A DNA stretch of 42,881 nt from a virus. The translations under genes and the position numbers were made by a program. Positions 34,394 to 41,794 of the stretch are shown piece by piece (positions within the stretch are counted from its first letter, which is position 1; each line of letters opens with the position of its first letter). The notes under the pieces were generated by a model, which worked only from the letters and a program-made list of their open reading frames with translations, searched no databases and had not been told where the DNA came from. The stretch spans positions 1 through 42,881 of IMG/VR virus record IMGVR_UViG_3300027852_000074. The stretch is one strand, 5' to 3'.

Positions 34394-35245
34394 TTATTCG
34401 CTGGGTATTTTATCGCTATCTTTTTCCTTTATCATTGCCCAACCCAGCTCATCTGAGCTAGTTGGAATTGCAATTGCCAACCCATTTTTATAGGCTTCTC
34501 GAATCCCCTTGGTTAGGTGGTGCTTGCCATAATCTACCCAGCAATTAGAGGATGCATAAAACAAAATAAGTGCGTCCCAAGCGACCCAAGCGACCCAAGC
34601 GGCACTAGCGACCCTAGCGGCCCAAGCGATCCTAGCGTCCCAAGCGTTCCAAGCGTCCCTAGCGGCCCAAGCGAGCCAAGCTTTCCTAGCGGCCCAATCG
34701 TCTCTAGCTTTCCAAGCGTCCCAAGCTGCCCTAGCGGCCCAAGCTGCCCTAGGACTGGAATACTCTTTTAATTTCCAATTTAACCCTCTAGTTTTTAGCG
34801 TTAACTCTAATCCTTTTATCACTTCTATTTTATTTCTATTTGGCCTACCTAACGCTTCTCGCCAGGCAAGCTGTTCTTTGACCATAACATCTTGATGCTC
34901 TCCAAAAGCTTTAGATAGTTCATGAATAGCAGGTTTTAAATCAGTTATTTCTTCTACTATATCCCAGCTTGCAGCGCGTAGCTTATCTTCTCTCTCTATA
35001 ATTTCTGAGCTTGTTTTTACCTTGAACAGTCGCGAGGGCCAGCCATTTGGCCAGAGCCCTGCAACTCTTAATGCGTCATGCTGATTTTTACAGGCATACC
35101 AGCCAGCAGCACAGGTTTTTTCTGATTGGTCAACCCCCACCACAGGTAGTGTATAAGGTAGTTTGCCATCCCAGACTGGAGCACCACCACGAACAGGAGA
35201 ACAGAGATCGTTAGTGAATACTTTATAGGCTAGTTTTGTTGACAT
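34394..35245 (-). CDS. DUF7666-like protein with tripeptide repeats, copy B
   Basis: A 283-residue paralogue of copy A; the N-terminal 160 residues and the C-terminal block are almost the same, but the middle repeat (about 163-230, e.g. WAARKAWLAWAARDAWNAW) differs in length and in order of Arg and Trp. The pair is a recent tandem duplication with a fast-changing repeat. Function unknown. A 73-base gap before it shows nothing clear. Confidence 0.7.
   Translation of the reverse strand: MSTKLAYKVFTNDLCSPVRGGAPVWDGKLPYTLPVVGVDQSEKTCAAGWYACKNQHDALRVAGLWPNGWPSRLFKVKTSSEIIEREDKLRAASWDIVEEITDLKPAIHELSKAFGEHQDVMVKEQLAWREALGRPNRNKIEVIKGLELTLKTRGLNWKLKEYSSPRAAWAARAAWDAWKARDDWAARKAWLAWAARDAWNAWDARIAWAARVASAAWVAWVAWDALILFYASSNCWVDYGKHHLTKGIREAYKNGLAIAIPTSSDELGWAMIKEKDSDKIPSE
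34572..34753 (-). repeat. 9-bp tandem repeat in copy B
   Basis: About twenty degenerate nonamers of the same unit as in copy A, in a different order. The repeats could let the two genes recombine. Confidence 0.72.
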
Positions 35246-35318
35246 AATTTTTCTTTATCCAGTCACGTGTGTTTTGAAAATCGCTCAATCTGTCTTTTCT
35301 TAAACTATTTTATATTGA

Positions 35319-35483
35319 TTAGCGTCGATTTTTACTGCGCGTCGCATTTAATAACCCTGTTATAATTGCATCGATTAAATTTACAAAAGTGGCTAATAGC
35401 GCAATAGGTATAATCACTATTGCCACTCCTAATGCGCAAACAATCATGATTATTTCTATTGCTAGCGATTTAATAAAATTCAT
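35319..35483 (-). CDS. Small membrane protein, 54 aa
   Basis: Translation gives MNFIKSLAIEIIMIVCALGV then AIVIIPIALLATFVNLIDAI and a basic tail (NATRSKNRR), one long or two short membrane helices. Its ATG overlaps the upstream stop codon (ATGA), supporting translation. Possibly acts on the host membrane; unknown. Confidence 0.6.
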   Translation of the reverse strand: MNFIKSLAIEIIMIVCALGVAIVIIPIALLATFVNLIDAIITGLLNATRSKNRR

Positions 35484-35824
35484 ATTGCCTTCTCAAATGC
35501 TGTGCAGGTTGCGCTAGTAATATCTTTTTCGTCATAAACCCATTCGGCTGGATATTCTGGATCGCCGGGATTGAATAGCTCGTCAGCAGCGTTTGTAGCT
35601 TTAATTTCTGCAGCCATTAAGATGTCATAAGCTTCTAGATATTTTTTCCCAGCTTCTTTTGCTCTGTCTACTAATTCACAGGCTTGCTCTCCTATATCTT
35701 CATGGTGAAACAAAACTGCGTCATTTAGGTCTATTATAATTTTAGCTGAGACAGCTAGGAGATCGGCGGCATCATAAACACTAAGTTCTTCACGATTAAA
35801 AATGTCTTTAATTTTTGTTTTCAA
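35480..35824 (-). CDS. Hypothetical helical protein, 114 aa
   Basis: TTG start with AGGAG at a suitable distance. The product is helical and acidic (YDAADLLAVSAKIIIDLNDAVLFHHEDIGEQACELVDRAKEAGKKYLEAYDIL), without a known motif. It is coupled to the small membrane protein. Confidence 0.6.
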   Translation of the reverse strand: MKTKIKDIFNREELSVYDAADLLAVSAKIIIDLNDAVLFHHEDIGEQACELVDRAKEAGKKYLEAYDILMAAEIKATNAADELFNPGDPEYPAEWVYDEKDITSATCTAFEKAI

Positions 35825-35868
35825 TTTTTAACTCCTGTGTTTATAAAATCTCCCCAGGTCCAAATTAG

Positions 35869-36738
35869 TTACACATTTATAGTTTTGCTCGTATTATTTT
35901 CCACAACTTGCGAGGAGTTATGCATCTCTCCAACTTGCGTAGAGTTGTGCATAATCCCAACTTGCGAGGAGTCATACATGTCCCTGACTTGCGAGGATCC
36001 ATACATGTTCTTGACTCGCGAGGAGCTACACATCGCCACAACTTGCGATGAGCTATGCATTTCCAAAACGTGCGATGAGCTATGCATTTCCCAAACTTGT
36101 GAGAAGCTATGCATTTCCCAAACTTGCGATGAGCCATACATAATCCCAACGTGCGATGAGCCATACATAATCCCAACGTGCGATGAGCCATGCATTTCCC
36201 CAACGTGCGATGAGCCATGCATTTTCCCAACCCGCGATAAGCCATGCATTTTCCCAACCCGCGAGGAGCCATGCATTTTCCCAACCCGCGAGGAGCCATA
36301 CATCGCCACAACTTGCGATGAGCTATGCATCTCCTCGACTTGTGAGGAGCCATACATAAGTTTTATTACCGCACCAACGGCAGAAGCAATTTTTACTGCA
36401 CTCAACAATATCCAGCAGCCACCTAAAAGGATTTTTCTATCTTCACGTACAAACATTTTATCTATTTGCTGTTCACACTGTTTGCGTACTTTTTCAAAAT
36501 TAAACCAGTCTGGCGAATCGGATTCATCTAATTTGAAAATCCACTGAGAAAGGTTTTCGATTTCTTCGTGATTGTCTGGCGGTGTAAACTCAACCCGTAC
36601 AAAGTGTCTATTAAAGTAAGCTGTGTTCTCGTCTCTAAAATTGTGGGCTATGATAAGATGCTCATGGCTATCGGTATGTTCTGGATCACAAATTAATTCA
36701 CCGCTTTTTGTTGCAAGAGCTGATAAGAAATTGCACAT
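35869..36738 (-). CDS. Nonapeptide-repeat protein
   Basis: A 289-residue protein. Residues 1-120 are a conserved-looking N-terminal domain (MCNFLSALATKSGELICDPE, SHEHLIIAHNF), ending with a hydrophobic segment (ILLGGCWILLSAVKIASAVGAVIKL). From about 128, some 17 copies of M-[HY]-[GS]-S-S-x-V-x-x follow, likely a beta-solenoid. Each unit is 27 bases, so other frames are open too. The minus frame is chosen because it carries a unique domain and its start overlaps the upstream stop (TAATG). Function unknown. Confidence 0.68.
   Translation of the reverse strand: MCNFLSALATKSGELICDPEHTDSHEHLIIAHNFRDENTAYFNRHFVRVEFTPPDNHEEIENLSQWIFKLDESDSPDWFNFEKVRKQCEQQIDKMFVREDRKILLGGCWILLSAVKIASAVGAVIKLMYGSSQVEEMHSSSQVVAMYGSSRVGKMHGSSRVGKMHGLSRVGKMHGSSHVGEMHGSSHVGIMYGSSHVGIMYGSSQVWEMHSFSQVWEMHSSSHVLEMHSSSQVVAMCSSSRVKNMYGSSQVRDMYDSSQVGIMHNSTQVGEMHNSSQVVENNTSKTINV
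35899..36357 (-). repeat. 27-bp tandem repeat array (about 17 units)
   Basis: Units keep GCGA[T/G]GAGC-CAT on the plus strand, with variable bases between. Because the period is a multiple of three, the same repeat gives long open frames on both strands. No spacer is present, so this is not a CRISPR array. Confidence 0.85.
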
Positions 36739-37325
36739 TAACTCACCTCCGGTAAAATCAATAATCTTTTAGCTCTCCATTTGTCTCCAGCATGAACTGT
36801 CTCTTTAAGGATTGCTGCACACTTGACTAAAGAAAAGCTTGAATAAGCAGAATGATGCTCAAACCAATGTTTTGGAGCAAAATAAAGGCCAGGATGACAG
36901 CTTGAGGTTCTGCCGACAGAAAAGATAGGAGCTGTATAAATGTGGCCAGGGACATAAATTGTTAGTCCAATATAGCGACTAATCGCAGTGCGGTTGCCTA
37001 CGATAAAATCACCTTCAATTTCAAACTCTGCTTGTAACACTTCTTCTTTTGTTGGGTGTGGTATTATGTTTAATTTGTCTAGTATTGTATTTCTGAGATT
37101 AGCGCCTTCTAGGTTGGCGTATCTGAGATCAGCGCCTCTGAGGCAAGCATTTCCTAGGTTAGCGTATCTGAGATCAGCGCCTCTGAGGCAAGCATATCCG
37201 AGGTTAGCGCCTCTGAGGTTGACGTATCTGAGATCAGCGCCTCTGAGGTTGACGCATCCGAGGTCAGCGCCAATAAAATTTCTTATACCATCTGAATAAA
37301 GTTTTAGCAGTTCTTCTGCTTTCAT
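36738..37325 (-). CDS. Pentapeptide-repeat protein with C-terminal domain
   Basis: A 195-residue protein. After KAEELLKLYSDGIRNFIGAD come about 12 pentapeptides of the A[N/D]L-x-x type (GADLRYVNLRGANLGYACL), a right-handed quadrilateral beta-helix. Residues 100-195 form another domain (VGNRTAISRYIGLTIYVPG, SCHPGLYFAPKHW). Some pentapeptide proteins shield DNA gyrase; here the role is unknown. Start and stop overlap both neighbours, so three repeat proteins are coupled. Confidence 0.72.
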   Translation of the reverse strand: MKAEELLKLYSDGIRNFIGADLGCVNLRGADLRYVNLRGANLGYACLRGADLRYANLGNACLRGADLRYANLEGANLRNTILDKLNIIPHPTKEEVLQAEFEIEGDFIVGNRTAISRYIGLTIYVPGHIYTAPIFSVGRTSSCHPGLYFAPKHWFEHHSAYSSFSLVKCAAILKETVHAGDKWRAKRLLILPEVS

Positions 37326-37939
37326 TGTTTTACACCAGAAATTTTAACCCATTTCTCTTTTGCTAGCTGTTTCCAAATATTCCAAAGGCTGGGAGGTCTG
37401 CCTGGTTTCCAGAGTGAGGATTTTTCTTTGAAGCTTGCAATTCTTCCATAAAATTGGTCGGAAAAGGGACAATTGTCATTGGCAACCCAATCTGCAAAAA
37501 GCTTGGTGCCATTGGGGAGTGATTCGCAATCCAAGCGCATTAGAGCTAGGCAAAGCGAATCAGAAACCTCACCCCAATTTGCTTGAAGTACTTGTGGGAT
37601 TGTGTAAGCTGCGTCTATGAGGTTAGCGCAATCTAGGTAAGCATTTATTAGGCAAGCGTTTTCTAGGCAAGCGTTTTCTAGGTCAGCGTTTTCTAGGTCA
37701 GCGTTTTCTAGGCAAGCGCATTCGAAATTGGCTTCTTTTAGGTTAGCACCTACTAGGTAAGTGTCTTTGAGACAGGCGTTTTCTAGGTCAGCGCCTTTTA
37801 GGTCTGCATATCCGAGATTAGCGCTTTCGAGGTCAGCGCATTTTAAGTTAGCGTATTTTAGGTTAGCGTCAACAAGGTTAGCGCTTCTAAAATTTCTTTT
37901 GCCATCTGAATAAAGTTTTAGTAGTCTATATGCTTGCAT
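37322..37939 (-). CDS. Pentapeptide-repeat protein, second copy
   Basis: A 205-residue protein. Start at 37939 gives MQAYRLLKLYSDGKRNFRSANL, aligning with the next gene's MKAEELLKLYSDGIRNF; an in-frame ATG 33 bases upstream is possible. About 18 pentapeptides (ANLKYANLKCADLESANLG and on) are followed by a domain with SLCLALMRLDCESLPNGTKLFADWVANDNCPF, a phrase seen in other phage pentapeptide proteins. Function unknown. Confidence 0.72.
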   Translation of the reverse strand: MQAYRLLKLYSDGKRNFRSANLVDANLKYANLKCADLESANLGYADLKGADLENACLKDTYLVGANLKEANFECACLENADLENADLENACLENACLINAYLDCANLIDAAYTIPQVLQANWGEVSDSLCLALMRLDCESLPNGTKLFADWVANDNCPFSDQFYGRIASFKEKSSLWKPGRPPSLWNIWKQLAKEKWVKISGVKQ

Positions 37940-38000
37940 AAGTATTTGATTGCCTTCCCATATTCTGAACATAATACAATAGTATATTTTTTATGCATAT

Positions 38001-38729
38001 CTATTCCATAGGTTCTGGCTCCAAATTAAATACCTCGATGATTTTTGCAGACCGATCTTTTTTAGAAACCAACTGAAGTTCTAAATATAATTTAAGCAAT
38101 TCATTAATTTCTTCCTCTCCCCAATCTTCTCTCTTGGTTCCTAATAATGCTTCTAAATCTTCTTTGATTACATACCAATCCGCAAACTTATCAATAGCTT
38201 TTTGGCTTCTGATTTTTATATCATTTTTATCTTTTGGTGCCGATAGTTGTTTATGATTGCTTTGTTCTGGTGTGTCTTTTTCTGGATCGTCACTTGTTGC
38301 AAGGCCAAGCAAGCTAGCAAGTGCAAATTTTCTACCGCCAGTAATTGCTTTATAAATTGCCTTATCTCCCGTGTCGAGGCCATCGCCGTAGGCTGTAGCT
38401 TCAAGCCATTCACCAGATGCATGGATTAATTTTGTAGCTACCAAAACTCTTGCGCCAAATTGAATTGAGCCCGAACGAGTTTTTCTGTCTGGAAGATTTT
38501 CACATGACAAAACTGTAGAGGTAATAGACAGATCATACTTTGCCAGCACAGGGCGCACAATTGCCATGTAATCGTCCAGATCTGCATAAGTATAATTTTG
38601 CGAAGTATTCTTGCCGCTTTTACCAACTGGCCTAAACTCGCCTTGTGCTTTGGCTAGCGCAGTTGCTAATTTGGCAATTGACTCACTTTTATTTGGATTT
38701 GGATTTGGATTTGGATTATGCTCGCACAT
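38001..38729 (-). CDS. ERF-family single-strand annealing protein
   Basis: A 242-residue recombinase. ATG 38729 follows AGGAG. ESIAKLATALAKAQGEFRPVGKSGKN, NYTYADLDDYMAIVRPVLAKYDLSI and GDKAIYKAITGGRKFALASLLGLATSDDPE are the ERF signature. It anneals single strands during recombination and repair. The N-terminus has four Asn-Pro pairs from a hexanucleotide repeat (38694-38716). Confidence 0.88.
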   Translation of the reverse strand: MCEHNPNPNPNPNKSESIAKLATALAKAQGEFRPVGKSGKNTSQNYTYADLDDYMAIVRPVLAKYDLSITSTVLSCENLPDRKTRSGSIQFGARVLVATKLIHASGEWLEATAYGDGLDTGDKAIYKAITGGRKFALASLLGLATSDDPEKDTPEQSNHKQLSAPKDKNDIKIRSQKAIDKFADWYVIKEDLEALLGTKREDWGEEEINELLKLYLELQLVSKKDRSAKIIEVFNLEPEPME

Positions 38730-38742
38730 GATCGATTCTCCT

Positions 38743-38831
38743 AAAAATCTCCAACTGGCCCAAGCTTGACGGCTAGGCGGACAAACCAGCAACCAAGCTA
38801 TACCGTGACGGTTACGGCTGGGCCAGTGGAG
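38743..38831 (-). promoter_or_regulatory. Long hairpin leader before the ERF gene
   Basis: On the minus strand CTCCACTGGCCCA (38831-38819) pairs with TGGGCCAGTTGGAG (38762-38749), 13 pairs with one bulged base, enclosing 56 bases, then ATTTTT (38748-38743) and the gene's AGGAG. A short frame of 16 codons (ATG at 38857) reads into the hairpin and could be a leader peptide. Attenuator or terminator are both possible. Confidence 0.5.
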
Positions 38832-38877
38832 AAATATAATTTGTGCATTGATTTTGTCCTTTTAGTTTCCGTCTATA

Positions 38878-38903
38878 TTTAGATTTAGCACCATAAATCT
38901 AAA
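38878..38903 (-). terminator. Inverted repeat at the end of the RusA-like gene
   Basis: TTTAGATTTA and TAAATCTAAA pair perfectly over 10 bp around a 6-base loop, overlapping the gene's stop codon. The stem is A/T-rich and lacks a T run, so it may end or protect a transcript, or be a binding site. Confidence 0.35.
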
Positions 38904-39324
38904 GGTCAAGTATTATTTGTTCTTCTGGCTCAATTGATTTGACAAATATATGAGCACCAGCTTTTTTACCATAGATTTTAATAGTATCTCCGCGTATTAC
39001 TTGAGAATCATCAACCCAAATCAATCCGGTTAATGCATCTTGAACAGCTCTCAACAGCTTATCTCGATCAGGTCTAACTGTGTGATAAAGTCTTTTGACA
39101 GTTTTGGGCATAATAAACACAAAAGTTACATCAAGCCTAAAAGCACATTTCAATGGTTTTTTTGGCCTGTTCTGCAAGCAAGCACCTCTGATTAACGCCT
39201 CCCATCCAGACACATTATTATTTGCTTCGTAAATGCGTGGATTACCCCTATTGAACATAATTCGATGATTGCCTTTTGGCTGCGGATCTCCTGGAACAAA
39301 AAATTGCGCTTCATATTTTAACAT
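38899..39324 (-). CDS. RusA-like Holliday junction resolvase
   Basis: A 141-residue endonuclease that cuts four-way junctions. PGDPQPKGNHR near the N-terminus and RPDRDKLLRAVQDALTGLIWVDDSQVI (85-110) supply the conserved acidic set (Asp86, Asp88, Asp96, Asp105/106). Full length for the family. It sits between the parS-like site and the ERF gene, in the recombination set. Confidence 0.88.
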   Translation of the reverse strand: MLKYEAQFFVPGDPQPKGNHRIMFNRGNPRIYEANNNVSGWEALIRGACLQNRPKKPLKCAFRLDVTFVFIMPKTVKRLYHTVRPDRDKLLRAVQDALTGLIWVDDSQVIRGDTIKIYGKKAGAHIFVKSIEPEEQIILDL

Positions 39325-39350
39325 TTTAATTCCTTTAAATTCCTTACAAA

Positions 39351-39366
39351 TGTTTCACGTGAAACA
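39351..39366. promoter_or_regulatory. parS: parS-like ParB-binding site
   Basis: TGTTTCACGTGAAACA is a perfect 16-bp palindrome and matches the bacterial chromosomal parS consensus TGTTNCACGTGAAACA at every position. It lies between the methyltransferase and RusA-like genes. No ParA or ParB gene is seen in the window, so a host ParB is the likely partner. With no loop it is not a terminator hairpin. Confidence 0.75.
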
Positions 39367-39382
39367 TCAAGATTATATTTGA

Positions 39383-39958
39383 TCATATTGGTTTTATGTC
39401 CAAGTCAGATTTTTCCTTATCCCAAATGAACCATCCATAATTAGAAAAATCGGTTTTTTTATCGCCACTAAAGCTTGGTCTTTTTCTTAATGGTCTAATT
39501 GCTGTAGGAGGATTATTAAGCCAAATCTTAGACCAATTATTAGAACCTAGCGTATCTAGACGTAGGAGCATAGCGATATATTTCGCTGTAGTTCCAAGAC
39601 TTGCAGAAACAATTTCAATTCCAATTTTAAAAGGAGGATTGGTGATAATGACTTTAGGTTTAAAATTCCAAGCAATTTTTAGCCAATCACCAATAATTGT
39701 AGGACAAATTTTTTCTAATCCTTCTTTTTCTTCTATGCGTAGTTCAATCGCATTTACAGAATATCCATAGTCTTTAAGTACCCGCAAAATTGCGCCGTCA
39801 CCAGCGCAGGGATCTGTTACTTTTAATATATTTTTAGGTGGATAATCATCTAATAAAGATTTTGTACAGTGAGCTGGCGTTGGCCAAAAGTCTTGAGGTC
39901 TTTTATTGTAATCTAGTCCGTATGGTAAAGGATTTGTAAACCAATTATTAGAAAACAT
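39383..39958 (-). CDS. DNA N6-adenine methyltransferase-like protein
   Basis: A 191-residue class I methyltransferase. TDPCAGDGAIL (48-57) is the S-adenosylmethionine loop and IITNPPFKIG (104-113) the catalytic NPPF motif for amino methylation of adenine. The C-terminal RPLRKRPSFSGDKKTDFSNYGWFIW is common to phage enzymes of this group. No restriction enzyme is nearby, so it may protect phage DNA. Confidence 0.83.
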   Translation of the reverse strand: MFSNNWFTNPLPYGLDYNKRPQDFWPTPAHCTKSLLDDYPPKNILKVTDPCAGDGAILRVLKDYGYSVNAIELRIEEKEGLEKICPTIIGDWLKIAWNFKPKVIITNPPFKIGIEIVSASLGTTAKYIAMLLRLDTLGSNNWSKIWLNNPPTAIRPLRKRPSFSGDKKTDFSNYGWFIWDKEKSDLDIKPI

Positions 39959-39984
39959 TTTCTTTACTCAAGAAGATATGCACA

Positions 39985-40191
39985 TTAGTTATCATTTTCT
40001 TTTTTTGCTATCCAATGAATACAGCAAAAATCGTTATCTGGTTCTATCTTATCAACAAACCCACCACACCAACCTGCGTCAATTTCAAAATCCAGAGATT
40101 CTCTAATTTTGTTACAATGACCAAGATCATATTTAGTGTTATATAAGATCAAATAGTTACAATTTTCGCAACATTTCTGTTTAGTTGTCAT
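39985..40191 (-). CDS. Cys-rich small protein, 68 aa
   Basis: Cysteines in CCENCNYL, LGHCNK, GWCGGF and FCCIHW suggest a zinc or Fe-S site, as in many small phage proteins with an unknown role. The start overlaps the helicase end by 11 bases, so it is translated with it. Confidence 0.65.
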   Translation of the reverse strand: MTTKQKCCENCNYLILYNTKYDLGHCNKIRESLDFEIDAGWCGGFVDKIEPDNDFCCIHWIAKKENDN

Positions 40192-41473
40192 TCAATTTCT
40201 CTATTTCATTTTTATAGCGTTCTGCTGCATATGGGTCTGGATCTGTATAACACATGAACTCAGGATCCCAGCCTAGTATAATAGTTCCAGTAGGGCCATT
40301 TTTTTGTTTATCTACTATAAGCGCTATATGGTTTTGATCTTCTGTCTCTGGCCTCCAAAGCAATCCTATTGTATGGCTCCACTGTTCAATTGCACCAGAA
40401 TGATATAAATCTTCTTTTGTAGGTTTTTTATTTCTAGTACGTTTTAGCTGTGAAACGATAAGAGTTGCGGCTTCAATCTGTCTGGCTGTTTGAACAATTT
40501 GTCCATAAATGTGATCAACGTCATCTTGGCGAGTACGAGATCTTATTCCAGATCTAATCAATTGAAGAAAATCTATTATAACCAAATCCGTAGAATATTT
40601 AGATACATGAGATCGAATTATAGAACAAAGTTCATTAACCGTTGGTGGTACTTGCTCAAGAAAAAAAACATTACTGGCACCATAACTTACAATTGCTTCA
40701 CCAACTCTTCGTAGTTCCTCCTCGTTGATTTCATTTCGCTGAATAGTAGTATTATTAATTTGGCATACATTTGAAAAAGTACGTTTTAAAACAACCTCTG
40801 GAGAATCTTCAAAAGCACAGCATAAAACACCTAATCCGCGACTTGCGGCCGAGTGTAGGCAAGTGTTTGCTAACGCTGATTTTCCCGAGCTTGTAGCTCC
40901 TGCTAATATTGTTGGTTGACTTCTTGGCAATCCTCTGAATGTAAATTTCAAGTCAAGCGATTGCAGCCCTGTTGGAATTCCTACAGGCACACGAGAATTA
41001 TCTTTTAATTGCTTCCAAACTGTGTCGGCAACTTCGCTAATGTGCCGAATGTTCGCTGAGACATTATCAGATTGTAGCTTCTGAAGCTCTGAGAGGAGCG
41101 TAGAGAGCATTTCAGACCCGTTCTGGTATTCTGTTACCTTTGCGGCAATATCTCGGCATTTTCGGCCAATGGCGGCTTCTCTAATATCCTCGGCTAACCC
41201 AGTCAGGTCAGACTTACAAAGATTCATGCTGTATTCGGTGTCTTGTGCGCTGCTAAAACGATCAATTTCTTCGTCGGTAAGATCTGCTGCTTTTGCTATT
41301 TCACGCAGAGAGATTCCAAGTCCAGCATTGAATCTTTTTTGAATAGCTTCCCAGATAAGGCCCCATCGTTTTGAAAGAAAATCACTCGAAGATAATTTTA
41401 ATCCTGCCTCTCCATGCACCATTACCATGTGCAGGCAAAGGATTTCTTGTGATATATCGCGATGTTTAAACAT
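40181..41473 (-). CDS. DnaB-like replicative helicase
   Basis: A 430-residue hexameric helicase. The C-terminal RecA-like domain has Walker A GATSSGKSA (192-200), AFEDSPE (220-226), Walker B LVIIDFLQL (297-305), VSQLKR (340-345) and KQKNGPTG (389-396). The N-terminal domain is shorter than in bacterial DnaB. It would be loaded by the initiator at the iterons. It overlaps the upstream small gene by 8 bases. Confidence 0.9.
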   Translation of the reverse strand: MFKHRDISQEILCLHMVMVHGEAGLKLSSSDFLSKRWGLIWEAIQKRFNAGLGISLREIAKAADLTDEEIDRFSSAQDTEYSMNLCKSDLTGLAEDIREAAIGRKCRDIAAKVTEYQNGSEMLSTLLSELQKLQSDNVSANIRHISEVADTVWKQLKDNSRVPVGIPTGLQSLDLKFTFRGLPRSQPTILAGATSSGKSALANTCLHSAASRGLGVLCCAFEDSPEVVLKRTFSNVCQINNTTIQRNEINEEELRRVGEAIVSYGASNVFFLEQVPPTVNELCSIIRSHVSKYSTDLVIIDFLQLIRSGIRSRTRQDDVDHIYGQIVQTARQIEAATLIVSQLKRTRNKKPTKEDLYHSGAIEQWSHTIGLLWRPETEDQNHIALIVDKQKNGPTGTIILGWDPEFMCYTDPDPYAAERYKNEIEKLNDN

Positions 41474-41687
41474 TTTTTAACATCATTTTTACTTCTTTAC
41501 GTTCTACTCGCTGAATAAATGCCTCGTTGTTTTTTGGATTAGGGCGCACAAAAAGCCAAGCAATTGCGCCACTGATAGAAACTGCTTGCAAATATAATCT
41601 TGGGCTTGCGCTTAGAAGCCAACAACGCATACCAGGAGAAGAGTAAATTGGAAAATTTGAAATTCCCTTAAGGCCTGGTCCAAACAT
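41466..41687 (-). CDS. Hypothetical protein, 73 aa
   Basis: ATG 41687 follows GGAGG at 7 bases; an earlier start in the same frame is less likely. Sequence MFGPGLKGISNFPIYSSPGM and a short hydrophobic strand region (AVSISGAIAWLFV) have no recognised family. Overlaps the helicase start. Confidence 0.6.
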   Translation of the reverse strand: MFGPGLKGISNFPIYSSPGMRCWLLSASPRLYLQAVSISGAIAWLFVRPNPKNNEAFIQRVERKEVKMMLKNV

Positions 41688-41794
41688 TTTAACACCTCCA
41701 GTTATTTGGTCTACTACACAGCTCACTTTGAGCCCTAGAATCGATTTTAATTAAAAAAGGTATCAAAGTACCACCCGAGTAATAAAAATCAAAT

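Noticed and set aside
35837-36547. Plus-strand open frame of 236 codons, Cys/Thr/Glu-rich
   Set aside because: It exists because the 27-bp repeat keeps every frame open; the minus strand carries the unique domain, the operon overlap and the direction of its neighbours.
33290-37890. Tandem repeats resembling a CRISPR array
   Set aside because: The periods are 9, 27 and 15 bp with no unique spacers, and all lie inside coding frames; the Cas4-like gene is not beside a true array.
38749-38831. tRNA-like gene before ERF
   Set aside because: The stem resembles an acceptor stem, but there is no T-loop sequence or anticodon arm, so it was called a leader hairpin.
41753-41772. Terminator between the Cys protein and the 73-residue gene on the minus strand
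   Set aside because: GGTA/TACC with six T is only a 4-bp stem and too weak to call.
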